64,000 bases of DNA. Source: Pezizomycotina sp. ARF18 (lineage: Eukaryota > Ascomycota). Of this stretch, positions 36,685-49,667 are shown in pieces. Location: positions 1 through 64,000 of the forward strand of contig AZLU01000208.1 in NCBI GenBank assembly GCA_002224055.1, written 5' to 3'. A program made the translations under genes and the position numbers. Each line of letters begins with the position of its first letter. Within the stretch, counting starts at the first letter, position 1. The notes below the pieces were generated by a model. It was not told the DNA's origin. It was given only the letters and a program-made list of their open reading frames with translations, and made no database searches.

Positions 36685-37479
36685 TTACTGGGAAAATGAA
36701 AAGCCTCGAAGCATACTCGAGCCAGACAGAGATCCTCTTATGCAATATCTCCAACCAACGCTATCGAAAACCACGGGATGAGTAAAGGGTTCCAAAATTT
36801 CGCAATGGTAAGACGAACAGTGCGGATCGGGAAAGATATTGGGCCTCAGCGCCGCCACTCGAGTAATAGCTTGAGAAACTTCAATAGATTTTGTACGAAC
36901 TCTATTTAACCATTTTAACGATGGAAGAAAAAGGAAATGTTTAGTAACGGCACTTAAAAGAACCCAAAATAAATAATAATATAAAATAAGTCTTCGACTT
37001 CGAAAGAGCGGGGTTATAACGTCAATTACGAGCCCGTACTCTACTGTTGCCATGTTTTATTCCAATTTTAGCTTTCCCGAAGGAAATTGTGACCAAGGAA
37101 GATAAAAAACTATACTCCCTTGCATGGTCTGCCAGCCGTCATCAAAACGATAACTATTAATGAAGGAACACCAACCCGATATGCTATTGCGAAAGAAAAG
37201 ACGAAACAAGGACGATAACTTCCAAGTATGTTTATCGCTGTCAGAAAGCCATCCATAACGGCCTTGGGATAGGAAGCTTAGTGTCCATTTCAAAATCCCG
37301 CGGCAAACTCTAAGCAATATTAAGTAGAAACAAACAAGCGCCAACGCTGGCCCGTCCATATCGAAACAAACTTCCCCTGGCGTATAACTTACCGAGGCAA
37401 GGGTGAAATCACTAAGCGATAATTTTAAAGTGAAGTAGAAGACGACGTTGGGAAAAGTATAAGTATCCTTGTCCCCCAA
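36685..37479 (-). other. Long near-open reading frame, unknown, hydrophobic
   Basis: On the minus strand one frame runs 140 codons (37479-37057), meets a single TAA, and continues in the same frame for a further 122 codons (37053-36685). The predicted chain is rich in L, F, Y, S and W and has membrane-like stretches (ALALVCFYLILLRVC; LILYYYLFWVLLSAV). I recognise no family. It stands out from the surrounding repeats, where frames rarely exceed 80 codons. It may be a decayed gene or chance. Confidence 0.25.
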
Positions 37480-40399
37480 GTCATAATAGATCGTAAAGGT
37501 ATGCCAGATGACGTACTATTTTAACGTTGTACATTAGTTCAAGGTCTCCACGAATGCGGATTATAAATAAAGAAGTCGAGAAGTAAGAATACATCTGATA
37601 ATTTCTACAAACGAGTTCCCGCGACGTCACGCATAAGTGGCACGCCACGCAGATCCATTCAGATGAAAGCTGTGGTATAACAACGTTAAAAGATCTACTC
37701 AGTCCTGATATTTAACTTGGGAAGGCGCAAATTAACTGTGGAGTTTCGCAACTGATAAAATGCCTCTGAAGGGAAAGATTTAGGTATTCACCCCTAAGGA
37801 GACTTAGAGATGATTCTCTGTAGTGAGTAAACGCTAAGCGTGGCCCGCGTATTCCGAAGTGAGAAGATCCAGCATGACGTCCAGTAAGAACCAAAGGAGC
37901 AGGGATCTACGATAGAAACTACATCAGGTTCGGCTTCAAAAGTGGAACTAAACACCATACATGTGTCGATGAAAATGAATGGAATAGATATCCCGATGAT
38001 TCTGTAGACAATGTTCTCGAAGCTAATTGATGTTGTATTGAAAAAAAAAAAAAAATAGAAATAAAAGAAGCTCTCGGTTCTAGCTAGGTATTTTACCATC
38101 GATCAGAAACTTAATATCAGTTAGCAATGCAGTTCTTTTTCTTCCTTAGCCGACGACAGCACTTACTCGATAGCCCACCCAATGTAGAATTGTTCTATCT
38201 GTCTTTCGTATAATGTAGCCAAATAAAAAAGCTCATATGAGAAGATTCGGATCACTGATACTAACGCCAAAGTAGGGAGAACCACGGGAAGAGATGCGGC
38301 AATCCTTATAAGATTTCTGACCGGAATATTCCATTTTTATACAATCCAAAGCGGTATCCTCCTCTCCCAGTATTCATAATACTCAAGAACCACTTCACGC
38401 ACTTGCTTATTACGGCGATCAAGCCCCTCCCAACATGTGTAAAGTTTTCAATGCTTATCAGTCTAATTTTGATAGGATTGGACCACCACCTTTGGCTTCC
38501 GCAGCTATTCATAAATACTTCTCGTGAAATATTGGATCGGAAGGAAAGCGACAGGATATGCTCCAGTGTATCTACGTTTCTAAGCTTCGCTTCAACTCTC
38601 ACCACAGGATAATGTCTCTTCCATCCGATGTGATCAATAATGCAACTTCTGCCCGTCGGCTTCCAAGCTCGTAAGATATCAAATTAAGAGATGATTGCGT
38701 TGGAGTAAAATCCTTGATCTTAAGATACGCTCGACTGGACGTATACTTCCCCGCTGTGCGAATAAGGTTAAGGATAATGGCATGCATTCTAGTCATTAAG
38801 CACTCAAAAACTAATCCGGGTTCTTCAAGGGCGATACTTATCTTGCCTCAAGGTCAGAAACAACTCACCCATAGATAAAGGGAAAAAATGCGGCGTTTTG
38901 ATATCGAAATTTTCGATTGACAAGACACGATAAACAGAGTAGCTGCAGTTGCGTAATTGTAGACTCTGAAGAAACGTAGAAAGCCGATACATGCGTTTCG
39001 CCCGAGGTTCTATGGGGATATCAAGCGTGCTCTTGAGGTGGGGCATAATGCCATAACCACGTATATTCCATCCCGATGATATGCCTCTCGCCACTTGGAT
39101 TTGCTGTCGTAAATCACTGCCAAAATGAGGAGAATTGCTACGATATTACTCAATTCCAAGTTACAGAAAACATGAGGAACACGCGCTTTAGCGAAGCACC
39201 TACTGTATCCTCTTTTAAGCTTACAAGTTCGGAGAAAGCGGATATGTTGCACGAATTTGCTAGGAACCCAACTACGCGTGAGATGAGTTCATTAGCAGTA
39301 ATGTTATATAGACTACGCATATTTCACAGCCGCGATATTTACCTGGCTCTGGCAGAATAGCTCGATCATAAATGCAGACATCACTCCGCCGCTCTGACAA
39401 AGCACAATCCTGTCAGCCGGCTAAGCTACGATAAACAGACGATTGAACTACGGACAAGACGTGGATGATATATAATTGAGCTGAGGATTATAGCGATCGC
39501 GATACCAACCGCGTGCTTGCGTTGAAGGATGACGCCATCCGTTATGCCGGTTTTTAACCATGATATTTACCCCGACATTCGGATCCGCTCCCGGTTACCA
39601 CGGCCATAAATGATGCGTCCCGGAAGATATTTGATTAATTCAGTACTCTTACGATATTACACCGTGCAGAACCCGAACCGCGATAGTCGCACAAATCCAA
39701 TAAATCCGTTCACTGTGATTGCTTCTAACAGACGAGCAGCTAGAGAACCGATTCATATTACCCGCGGAACCATCTTCATTCCATCCGCACATTTGAGGTT
39801 GAGGATTTCGCCACGCGACAGCATCATCTTCATCCCATAAATTACGCATATTTTGTTGATCGACGTGCTACGATCCCGCCATAGGTGCGGAGATAATACG
39901 ACGCCGCGACAATACGCGATTCGACCACTCCCAGCCGTATGAGGACGAGACGGATACATGCTATACCAATCCAAATTCTACTGTAAGACCAACCGCACGT
40001 TTTAGGAGAAAAAGGTTAATGTCATGCATGGGGAAAACCAACCCACAGCTCATAAATCAGGTACATTTTTTGATTTTTCGATCCGGTTCGATACGCCTCC
40101 AACACAATCGAGTAGACCATAAGATGCCGGCCAAAGGATCCAGATTATTTCGACTATTATAAACGTGTTAAATTCATCAAAGCGCGACCATTTTGTTCCA
40201 TAGCGCCTCTTAATCGGAGCAGGCTAAAAAAAAAAAGGCATACGTTATTAGAAGGAGAGATTTCTCGCGGTACCAACCGCACGCTGATAGCAGATAATAT
40301 TATAAGTTGCCTACTCACGATAACGGCATGATCTCGCCATTTGGATCTTGTTAGTATAAACTCGTGGCGTAAGTGTCGGAAAGGTGGGACTTCCCGTAA

Positions 40400-42010
40400 T
40401 ACAAAATCCCGACTGCGGCAGGTGATAAATGTAGAATTTATTCAACCAGCAAGTATTGACTCCCGATAGCCCTGTTTTAGACGCCTGGGGGTGCTGGAGA
40501 AACCGATGATACCAGTAATTTAGCAAAGTAGTCTGTCTACTGAGATAACCACCCTACCCAAGATTTTAGTGTTAGGTTTTATCTCGCTACTTGAGTAGAT
40601 GCGATTCGGTTTGAACCCGCGATAAAATGAGGACAGAAGAGGGTAGCGTACAATCTCTGAAGCTGCGATCGCCATCGGCGATAAGCGCGCTCATTAACTA
40701 AATTAGTCACTACTGTTTGTCTTATAGTTTCTTTCACTATGAAGAGGCAACATGCATTTTATCGAAGGAAATAATTCTCCTAAATACCACCCGCGCACTC
40801 GAAGCGGAGGCTTTCTCGTACGCCATGAACATTCCAATATGCCGACATGTAAATCCCTCCCCCTATTGTCCTACTTCTCTCCTTGGAAGGTACAAGAGAT
40901 CCATAGATGTAATTTAGCGACGTATTCGTCGGTGCACCGAGATATTAGCCGAGTGTTTGTGAACGATATTGATATTTAGTATTGCGCAAGCTCAAAGCCG
41001 ATATTTTATCTCGCTGCTTAGATCTTATTGGATCTATTCGTCCTTGATATAAGTGAAGTACCCTGGTATCGCCATGATACACAACTTTACAAGCACCAAC
41101 CCGTTATAACGGCGCCAACCAATCAAATTGATAACCGCTTCTCCGATAACTCCTCCTAGACCGAGGTTACGGAGATAGATAAATTTTATCAAGCGGAAGA
41201 GCCTTTGGATACTAACCGCGTCGCGGGAATTAGACGTTGCTGCCATACGCCATGACGATACGTACCAATGCTACCCAGTTTGGATAAAGCCTAAAATTTC
41301 GGCGGTAACGAAAAACCATATACACCCTCGATGCGTACAAAATATGGATCCCAAGGGTAGGAAACGATATAGAACTACAATTAAGCCAACGCAGCGATGC
41401 TAACTTACGATAAGCTTATCTCAAAAACGATGGTCCAGAAAAACTATGTATATTTATTTGGCTGAATTAAGGCGGCCTACGGTGAGACGACAAACCCGCT
41501 TTCAAAAGGTGTGGCTGGTGTAACATAGCAAAGGATCTATTGTGTTTATTAAAACTGCAGCGAACATACAGTGTTACAATTTCTATCAGAGCCCATGCCT
41601 GCGTTCCATGAGAGCAGAGGGCGCTTACTAGCTAGAAGCTTATACTGATGTATAGATCCCCCCCCCCTCTTTCTTACTTGAGATGAATACGATAAGGTTT
41701 CAGCTGTACGAGTCTCAGTTGCGGCAGAGAAAAACTATAAAACGTAACGGATCAACGCCACTGCTACGACTGCTTGATAGATCCCTTTAGAGGAAGAACA
41801 AGGGGATACAACCACGTAATTCATCAAAGTAGTCGGTCTACTGAGACACCACCTGCCCATCCGCGTGAAGAGATAAATAGCATGCATCACGAAACTTCGC
41901 GTGCCATAGATTACGTACATCCCTCGATTTCCCGATACGATCTGGTACAACACCGCGATAAACGAAAGAAGAATACGGAATCAGCATAGCACACAATCCC
42001 GACTACCAGG
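40400..42010. repeat. Degenerate direct repeats, about 1.3 kb apart
   Basis: GCAAAGTAGTCTGTCTACTGAG in the segment at 40511-40560 matches the segment 41811-41860 (TCAAAGTAGTCGGTCTACTGAG), followed in both by A(T/C)A-CCACC and a CCCA word. Some 90 bp further, ACCCGCGATAAAATGAGGACAG (near 40615) pairs with ACACCGCGATAAACGAAAGAAG (near 41947). The word (T/A)ACCAACCGC recurs at 39503, 39988, 40270 and (as ACTAACCGC) 41211, so shorter sub-units of 280-480 bp may lie inside. Confidence 0.55.
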
Positions 42011-43233
42011 ACAACGATACACATGCCATCAGATGAGAACCGGTTACCGTCTCTCACGTTAATTCTTCCGAAGAGAAGTGGTAAAACATGGATAATGTTA
42101 CTAAAAGGACCTTTGTTCTGCCATATACCGAACGCTCGCTTGGAACTAAAATATGACGCGAGACCTCATGCGGGTATTTATCATAGCCCCACGTCGTTAC
42201 TCGGGTCTAATTTCGTACGGACTCCACAATAAGCGCGGAAGCAGCATACATTAACGACGTGTACACAATATTAACTACGCTATCCGAAAAGGGTAAAAAA
42301 ATGTAATCAATCAAAACCGACCGTACCACCTTCAGATAGAGCCTTCCAGAGGGAGGACCAGGACCCATATACATTTCATCTAGCTCAGGAGCCGTATACT
42401 ATACTACAAAATTAGCACCTGACCCTTTACGAAGGTCTCCATAGCAAAGTTTTAGTTCCATTAAATAAAGAAACAAGCCAAAGGATAGTGGTTTTGCAAC
42501 TCCCATTAAAATATGGCCTTTCAAGTATTATAAGAAGGGAGAGACAGAAATTTCATCATCCCGGATAGTGCTATCATCACACATCCCCCAGTTTATAACG
42601 GATTTGCCTCCAGGCGTGGTGGCACGAAGGTAAGTCTCGGTCCTTTTCCTTCGATCCCTTTCCGCCGCGCTGCAACCGGCATACGAACGACATTAATACA
42701 GGAGCGCCCCGCTTGATACGTTTGTAGAAATTCTCATTGCGAATATCCTCGGCGGTAACGAAAACCGATGTTTTCCCGACGCCCGCCGAAGCCCATGATA
42801 GACATGAAACTCGATGGCATCGATGAATAGTTTCTGTTTCGCTCGGAGAAATTTCAGATGGCAGCTTACGGGGTATTCTAGCTTCGTTCAAGAGAAGTTA
42901 TATCTTTTTCAGGGGCACGGCGCCGAAATTCACAATCTCTCATAAAAAGTCCCAGCAATGGAGGTTTTTTATTATATATTCTCAAAGTTAGAATACATGC
43001 AAGTCCTCTAATCCGCGACCGCATGTCTCATAGCGAATGTCTTTCTCGAGGTGAAAAGGATAACTTCACACGTTATTGGTATTACTGGCTCCAAACAAAC
43101 ACTAACCATCCTATTCCTTCTCCTGATGATAGTGTAATTGTTTATAGCAGACTTACTTTTTGCTTTTAAAGTCTTCGGAAGCGCAGCGATAACGGATAGA
43201 CTATCAGTATTCAGAAAGCAGGATTAATGTATA

Positions 43234-44940
43234 CCAAATTATCGATTTAGTACGGAGGAACGAAGGACCAGCGATAAGTTCTTATGGCTTTAGGATTACT
43301 CAAAGCGTCACAGCTCACGCATATGCAGCGTATTTGATCCGGTACCGCCTGTGGTATAAATTTCTTTATTACTTATTCCTCACTGTCTTCTTATAATCCA
43401 ACTCGAGGACTTTTTTTACAAAACGTCGTACGCTTCTGCAGATAGGTAGCGTCGACCAGTTTGTATAAGACATCAATGCAGAACGCCGGTCCATAAGCCA
43501 CAGGAAACAATTTCTCATGAGCACAGGGACCCCAAAGGAGCATAAGTGTACTAGTTGCAAACGGAGTGTACCATAAACTTAAGCCTGCCCGGCTCCGGCA
43601 GATAGTATCAATTTCCTCGACGCAAGTCCTGCTGCTATAGCGTACACGATCCTCCTAGGTATCCTCAGGAGAGTTCATATGGATTTTTTTTTTTTTCGAA
43701 GACACGACGGCGGATTCAGCTTCGACTTTTCCAAGGTCTCATAGAAAATTCACAGCAATTGCGATATCTAAACATATTTTGAAGAAGAAAAACACAGCGG
43801 CGTTCGTGAATCACCTATAAACTATGCATCTTAGGGGAAATGTGTGGAACTTCCGAGACGCAACTTCGGACATAGGTATCGACTAGCGACGCATACATCC
43901 TTTTTACCATGGGAGAGCTTTTCATAAGGGTTAGCTTCTTTGCATGATAGTCAGTTGATTAACCTTTAGCCCGCCTTTTGCTCTCGGAGTACATTATAAG
44001 CAAGAACGAAAAGCCAGAGAAAGGACAAGAGAGGAAACATGAGAGTAAAGACAAACAACAACATTGATTTGGTATGGAGAAACCAAAGATTTATAGCAAG
44101 ATCTTATAGCTATGAAGTAGTTAAACATCACAATTATTCTGGAGGTTTCGCCAGTTCCACCAAGAACATAGGTTCTACTTATCAATTGCTTATTTGAATA
44201 CATCTCATAATTTATTTAACGTGAGAAATTTTTTTACAAAAGTCGTACTCTTCAATAAATAGGTAGCGTGGACCGGTTCGTATAAGATGTCAGCTCAGAA
44301 TGCTCCGTCGCCATAAGCTAAAATGAAACACATTTTCCTCATGAGCACGAGAACGTCGCAAGGAAAGGATAAATGCGGTGGAGGCGAACAGAACTTGCAA
44401 TGCATTCCCACCCCTAAGGATCCACAAATGGTCTTCGCTTCTCTCTCCTATCTCTCCTATAGCATGCTCGAACTTCCGCCTTTGCTCGGGAGTACCTCAT
44501 ATACTTCTAAAAAAAAACAAGCACCGTCATCAGCCCCGTCATAGAAAATCTGAGTAGAGGTGAGCTGCAAACATGCTCCTGAAGATAAAAGCGGAGAAAA
44601 ACGGGCCCGATTTATAAATCACGTAGAGCAAGGACCGCAACCCTCGAAAGATGCATTAAAAATAGGGATTGAGTGGAATACCTCGCCTCTTTCTAGACGC
44701 TGTTACCTGGCAAGATTCCTTCAAAGTTTATAATCGATTGATTTATTTCTTCTCTCTTTTATCTAAGACGCATTGTAATTGCGCAATAGCGAAAGCGAAT
44801 GATAAGAGAAGAACTATTAAAACGGGGCTCCAAAACGCCCTATAATATTGATTTGGTACGGAGGAATAAAACAGTTGCGGGGAGATCAATTAAGCAATAG
44901 AATAGCAAAACATCACAGTTTAGAGATACTCGGCGCTATC
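43234..44940. repeat. Degenerate tandem repeat, period about 800 bp, 2-3 copies
   Basis: ATTTAGTACGGAGGAACGAAGG (from 43246) matches GATTTGGTATGGAGAAACCAA (44068) and GATTTGGTACGGAGGAATAAA (44850). A second anchor, 43414-43565 against 44230-44400, shares TTTTTTTACAAAA, GTCGTAC, AGGTAGCGT, CCATAAGC and CTCATGAGCAC in order. The offsets are about 820 and 785 bp. Divergence is high but order is kept, so it is a true tandem series. Confidence 0.7.
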
Positions 44941-45504
44941 AATATAGGACCCTTTTTCGGTTGTTAGTTACTCTTCTTATAGAATCACTTATTTACAGAA
45001 CCACTTATAAAACAGCGGCGACGGCCTTCGTTTTCCCGTAAAGCGGTGGGAAAAACCCCATTGGATAGTGTATTCAGACTGCATGACATGATCTAAACAA
45101 TGTTTTATTATAAATCTAGAGTAAGATATAAATCTAAGTTTTACATCTCTAAATCAAAAACCCGAGGATCGTATTACGGTCTAATTGCCATGTTCAGATT
45201 CAAACACCGTTCGTATAATGTGTAGAAGTACGAGGTGGTTGTTTTAAAGGTTAGTGAAACATTCCCGAGATAAAACAAAAACAAACGAGCACTAGAACAC
45301 GTCCCGAGATCAGACAAACGAGAAAAGGCGGAAAAGCTTTAAAGTCCGTACGAAATGTTTAGAAATTTTCTAGTCTAAAAATGTGGTTTTTTTCTTTTTT
45401 CTCCTTTTTTTTTAAAAAAAAAAGAAGAAAAAAGAAGCTGGTAACACATCCTTTGAGATTGAACAAACTGAAGTCTACGCAAAAACCAATCCAGAAGAGG
45501 AATT

Positions 45505-45665
45505 TAGTTCCACAAACAACGACTTATGCACATTGCATCAAAATTCAAATGAAAAATGAACAAAAGTCCGTATAATTGTTTAAAACATCGCACCTTGAAA
45601 AAAAAAAAAAAAAAAACCCGTCTAGGAGGGGAATTCAGCTCCACAAGAATGACGAATTGTATATC
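45505..45665. repeat. Short direct duplication, about 130 bp apart
   Basis: AGAGGAATTTAGTTCCACAA in 45495-45533 recurs as GGAGGGGAATTCAGCTCCACAA in 45626-45660, with an A18 run between the two. The word AAAGTCCGTA also occurs at both 45341 and 45564. Confidence 0.45.
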
Positions 45666-47347
45666 ATGCGGTAGGTCACTGCCCATTCCTATATGGCCAT
45701 TGCTATCATGATCTTTTTTTCAACAATTGTTGTCCGGCATGAATTTTTCCTGCTTCCGCCCCGTAAGCGAAGACTCGAAGGTAATGCGCTATGCTTTTCA
45801 CTCCGGATTTTTGCGATACGGAGGTTATAAGTCTTTCAACATTCAGCAGTAAAGTCGAGCCAGATAAAACGAATGAAGAAAAAAATTTTTTTTCTTTCCC
45901 TTTAAGGCTCGTAGTGGAGAGAGCGTATAAGCTAAGTTTCCGAGTCATTAGTCGTGAATAATTGCGAATAGAAAAGGACCGTTGTTCCGTATGCCAGCTG
46001 GAGCTCAAAAATCTTTTGTGAAAAATTCCAGCTCTTTCATGCTCTCAGCAAAAAAAAAAAAAAAAAAAAACACTTGGTTAAGCTACGGTTGAGAAAGAAG
46101 GAAAAAAAAAAAGATCACAGAGAAGCTGAATTGCTCCCAAGTTCCAGGATCGCGGATAAACCTGGATATGCTTGAATAAATCCGTCCCATCTTTGTTTCC
46201 TCTATTCACAGCCGTACAGCTAGGTTACTTGCTTGGTAAAAGTTGGCGGAGAGAGTTTTCGAAACTTCAGCTTTCTCGAGGTTGAGAGCTCTGTGCTGGC
46301 GAAAAAGAGTGAGTTGTGCCTGAGAAAGGCTCTCGAGCTCCACCAACGACAATAACAACAATAATAAAAAAAAGTGGCCGTTCGAACTAGCTATTGAGCA
46401 GCGGAAAGCTAGGGAAAAAAAAAAGAAAAAAAAAAAAAAGTCACTCCATCGAGACCTCACAGCACTTTCTTTCTTTTCAGATCTTGGTCCCAGCCTAGAT
46501 CATGGATGTCGAAGAAACTTACCACTTGGCTAGTTTTTCATGTAGAGTAAGTGTGTGGCGTATCAATGCGAACTCATGCGGAAATCGTGCAACATGGCGT
46601 AATATATTTAAAGGGTGACTTACGGGAAACATCTGCGAGGAATTTTTTTAGTGAAACGAAAAACTACGCAGAGTAACCGTATCGTCTTTCTAGAAGACTG
46701 TCCTTATATCGTGATGACTCTAATCCTAAAATATCCATTCTATGGGACGGAAAAAATCCACGACGGAGTAAGAAAACCCGAGATATTTCGTGTTACTTAC
46801 TCTCTATATGCTTGAGACAGTTTAATATTACCAGGACCATCCGGCTACAAAACCCCCAGAGCCATCCCAAGTCTAAGTCTCTCTCTATCGGTCCGGTGTT
46901 CGGTCGGTGCCTGCAACATAATTTTCTTAAGCTCCGAGAACTTTCGAGACGATCCACCGTCGTACTCGTCGCCTTTTCTTTCAGGTTATATACGGATTTA
47001 CGACTTTAAAATACGGCTATACGGCTACTACCGGAGACCTCTAGATCTTATCTTCCAGACGAAAAGAATTTTTTGATAATCCTGTTCATTTCGGTAAGAA
47101 CCACAACGATCAGCATTTATTTATTAGAAATAAAATGGTAGATATAATTGAGAAAAAGGATCTTTGTTTCATTGGTATAGAGGATTCCGATGATAGAAAA
47201 ATAGGTAGAAAAAAGACTGTTAATTTTCTTTAGGCAGAGAATAGAAATTTAAACAAGAAATGACAATTTTAAACGAAAAGAAAAAATATCCGAAATTTGC
47301 TGGACAATAAAAATAATCATGTCGGTTGCTGAGAGTGGTCTGATTCC

Positions 47348-47425
47348 TTGTCTCGTACCCAAGATTCTTTACTATATTTTCCCGCAGGGCCAAAATTAAA
47401 TATTGAGAGGCTGGGTACGAGACAA
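47348..47425. repeat. Perfect 14-bp inverted repeat with 50-bp loop
   Basis: TTGTCTCGTACCCA at 47348-47361 is the exact reverse complement of TGGGTACGAGACAA at 47412-47425. The 50-bp spacer has no obvious structure of its own. Such a match could form a hairpin or cruciform; in this degraded block a perfect 14-bp pair is notable. Confidence 0.6.
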
Positions 47426-47974
47426 TCTGATTCCCCGAAAAAAAAAAAAAACCATTTTGTTTTGGAATTTTTATTTCCAGAGGGATTCCCAAAAACAATA
47501 TCGTACTCCGTAGAACAAGAAACATTACCGGTTCGCTAGTTGCAATTGCGAGCTGCTCGATCTTGATAAAATAAAAGACGCGGGGAGGATTGCATTAAGC
47601 ATTGCAATAATACTTACTTATAATAATTATTATTGTGCAAAACTTCAATAAAAAAAAAAATTTCCTGGTGATGCTTTATGTACCGAAATGATTACAAGTA
47701 AAGCATGGCAACCGAAGATTGCCACCAAAACAATAAATAACTCTTCATTTTAGAAATACAAGTAATTAATTTAATAAATGATGCCAATACCGTTTGGATA
47801 CCGGTACCGTTTTGCTGGAGAGTATTATTTATTATTTTCATCTAGGTATATATTACAGTAAAGTAACGTGTAAATGCTTGATTTGCTTGGCTACAAAAAC
47901 TCCCCTCGATCCTCCCATGCAATCAGTCACAAATTTATCACGATTGGTCAACAACGCCGTGCAGGCACGGAGCT

Positions 47975-49667
47975 GTGTTGATCAGAAGTAGGTGGATGAT
48001 AGGATGGATCACCTCTAACAAGGTACAACTCGTCATAGAGGGTAGAAAAATAAATCGCCAGCTGATTCTTTCTTTTTGCGCTGATATTCCCTTACCTCTG
48101 CGCTGTTGTGTATTCCCCTCGCGAATCCGAAGCTTGCCTGAGACGGAGGCTGCAAGGAGATGTAACACATTAGCCAGTTCTTCCCGGTCTTGCGCACTAG
48201 TATTTTACCCCGTGTTGTGTTGTTTACCTTTTAACCAGTGCAAGCCAGTGCAGGCTATATCTGACCAGGCTATAGTGGTTGTTGTTTCATCCAATCAGGT
48301 GGAGGGAGTCGCCGAATGGGTCTGGGAGAGCCTCAATGTATTTTTACTAGCAAATTGTGGGGAAAGATACCTTTCAGCCACTGTTCAGCCACTTCTTCGA
48401 TATTTCTCAGCCACCCCCGAGATTCGGAAGTGGCTTCGTCGCATGCATGGTAAACAGTCCAAAAAATTAGATAAGAAAAAAAAAAGAAAAGAAAAAGAAA
48501 TAAAAAAAAGGGGGGGAACGGATTGCAGACTTTTTTTTATACTGCTGGACCAATTAAAAGGAAGAATTGCTATACGGAAATTGCTTTTTGAATAGACAGT
48601 TCCTAATCCGGAGGATATTGGAGTTTCTAACTAATTAATTGGATTTGCTATTCATTAGGGGGGTAGAGTGAAGTACCGGTAGTAGTGTGATATCTCTCTC
48701 TCTGCTACTTTTCTTCCCTTCCACTCCTTTCCTTTTCCCTCTTCTTCCCCTTCTTTTTCTTCTTCTCCTCTCTTCTCTTCTCTTCTTCTTTCTCATCATC
48801 ATTCTGACACTCGTAACAGTACGCGCATCAGTTTTATCATCGAAACCCCCCCCTCTTTTTTGTTATTTTGTCATCGTTTTTTCCTTCACTGTACTGAAGG
48901 TGTCCCCTCATTGGTAAACAAGTCCGTTCATACATTCAATTCAATACACTCATTCTAACTTTTATAACATTTTATTCCCTTTTTCTTCTTGTTTCCTCTT
49001 TCTTCTGTCTTTCTCTTCTCTCTTTTTTTTTTTTCACACTTTTTCTCTTCACCACTCTCTCTCTCCTTTTAGCCGTTTATACGAGAAGAAGGGTGTTTTC
49101 GCTTGCAGCTGTGCTGAGCCTGAAAACTGGAAACTAGTCTTTTTTTTATTTCTGGTAAATATATATTTCAATTCTTCCTTATTTTAACCTTCCTTTTGTC
49201 TCTCTTGTACTTTGTTATCTCTCTCTTTTTTTTTTTTTTTGCCTTGTCTCTTCTTCCTTCGCTCAGCTGTTGAACAGCATTTCCACGCATAAAGTCCTCT
49301 CATATTACGAAGGGAAAAGGCCTAACAACATACAATTAGAGTCTAGGTCTCCATCCCATCATTTTACACACAATTTATCCACGCATAAATTCAAATTTCA
49401 CTTTCTTTTTTTCCACTTCGGCTTTTATACCTTCCTTTTCAATTTGTTTCTCTATAATTTCCATCTCGGATAGGGCTGTTTCTCTTGGTCTCGGACAGCT
49501 TCCGTTTTCTATACCGCTCTTTCTTCTCTTTTCCTTCTCGAAGGATATATTAGAATAAGAAGCCCACCCTCCAAGTGGATCCTGCTGGTCTGGTTTCCAT
49601 ACCGTCATTCATTACAACTCTACAGAAGGGAGAAAGTCTTTTGAACATTACTACATCACAATCAAAA
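47975..49667. promoter_or_regulatory. Pyrimidine-rich promoter/leader of the membrane-protein gene
   Basis: From 48687 to about 49500 the plus strand is almost entirely C and T over long runs, with T tracts at 49023-49034 and 49226-49240. This strong strand bias ending at an ATG (49668) is typical of a fungal promoter and long 5' leader. Before it, 47975-48595 has a 206-codon open frame with no recognisable domain and a Lys-rich homopolymer segment; I do not call it a gene. Confidence 0.5.

Larger units (their letters stand above)
31981..47974. other. Gene-free block of decayed repeats
   Basis: Sixteen kilobases with no supportable gene. Open frames are short on both strands apart from a minus-strand frame at 36685-37479 that is open except for one stop. 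Several faded repeat families occur (entries at 40400-42010, 43234-44940 and 45505-45665), with an inverted repeat at 47348-47425 and homopolymers such as A20 near 46050 and A18 near 45600. Composition is moderately AT-rich, not extreme. Confidence 0.6.

Noticed and set aside
47975-48595. 206-codon open frame on the plus strand
   Set aside because: It has no domain, contains a Lys-rich stretch that merely translates an A-rich run, and sits upstream of a pyrimidine-rich leader; composition alone can explain it.
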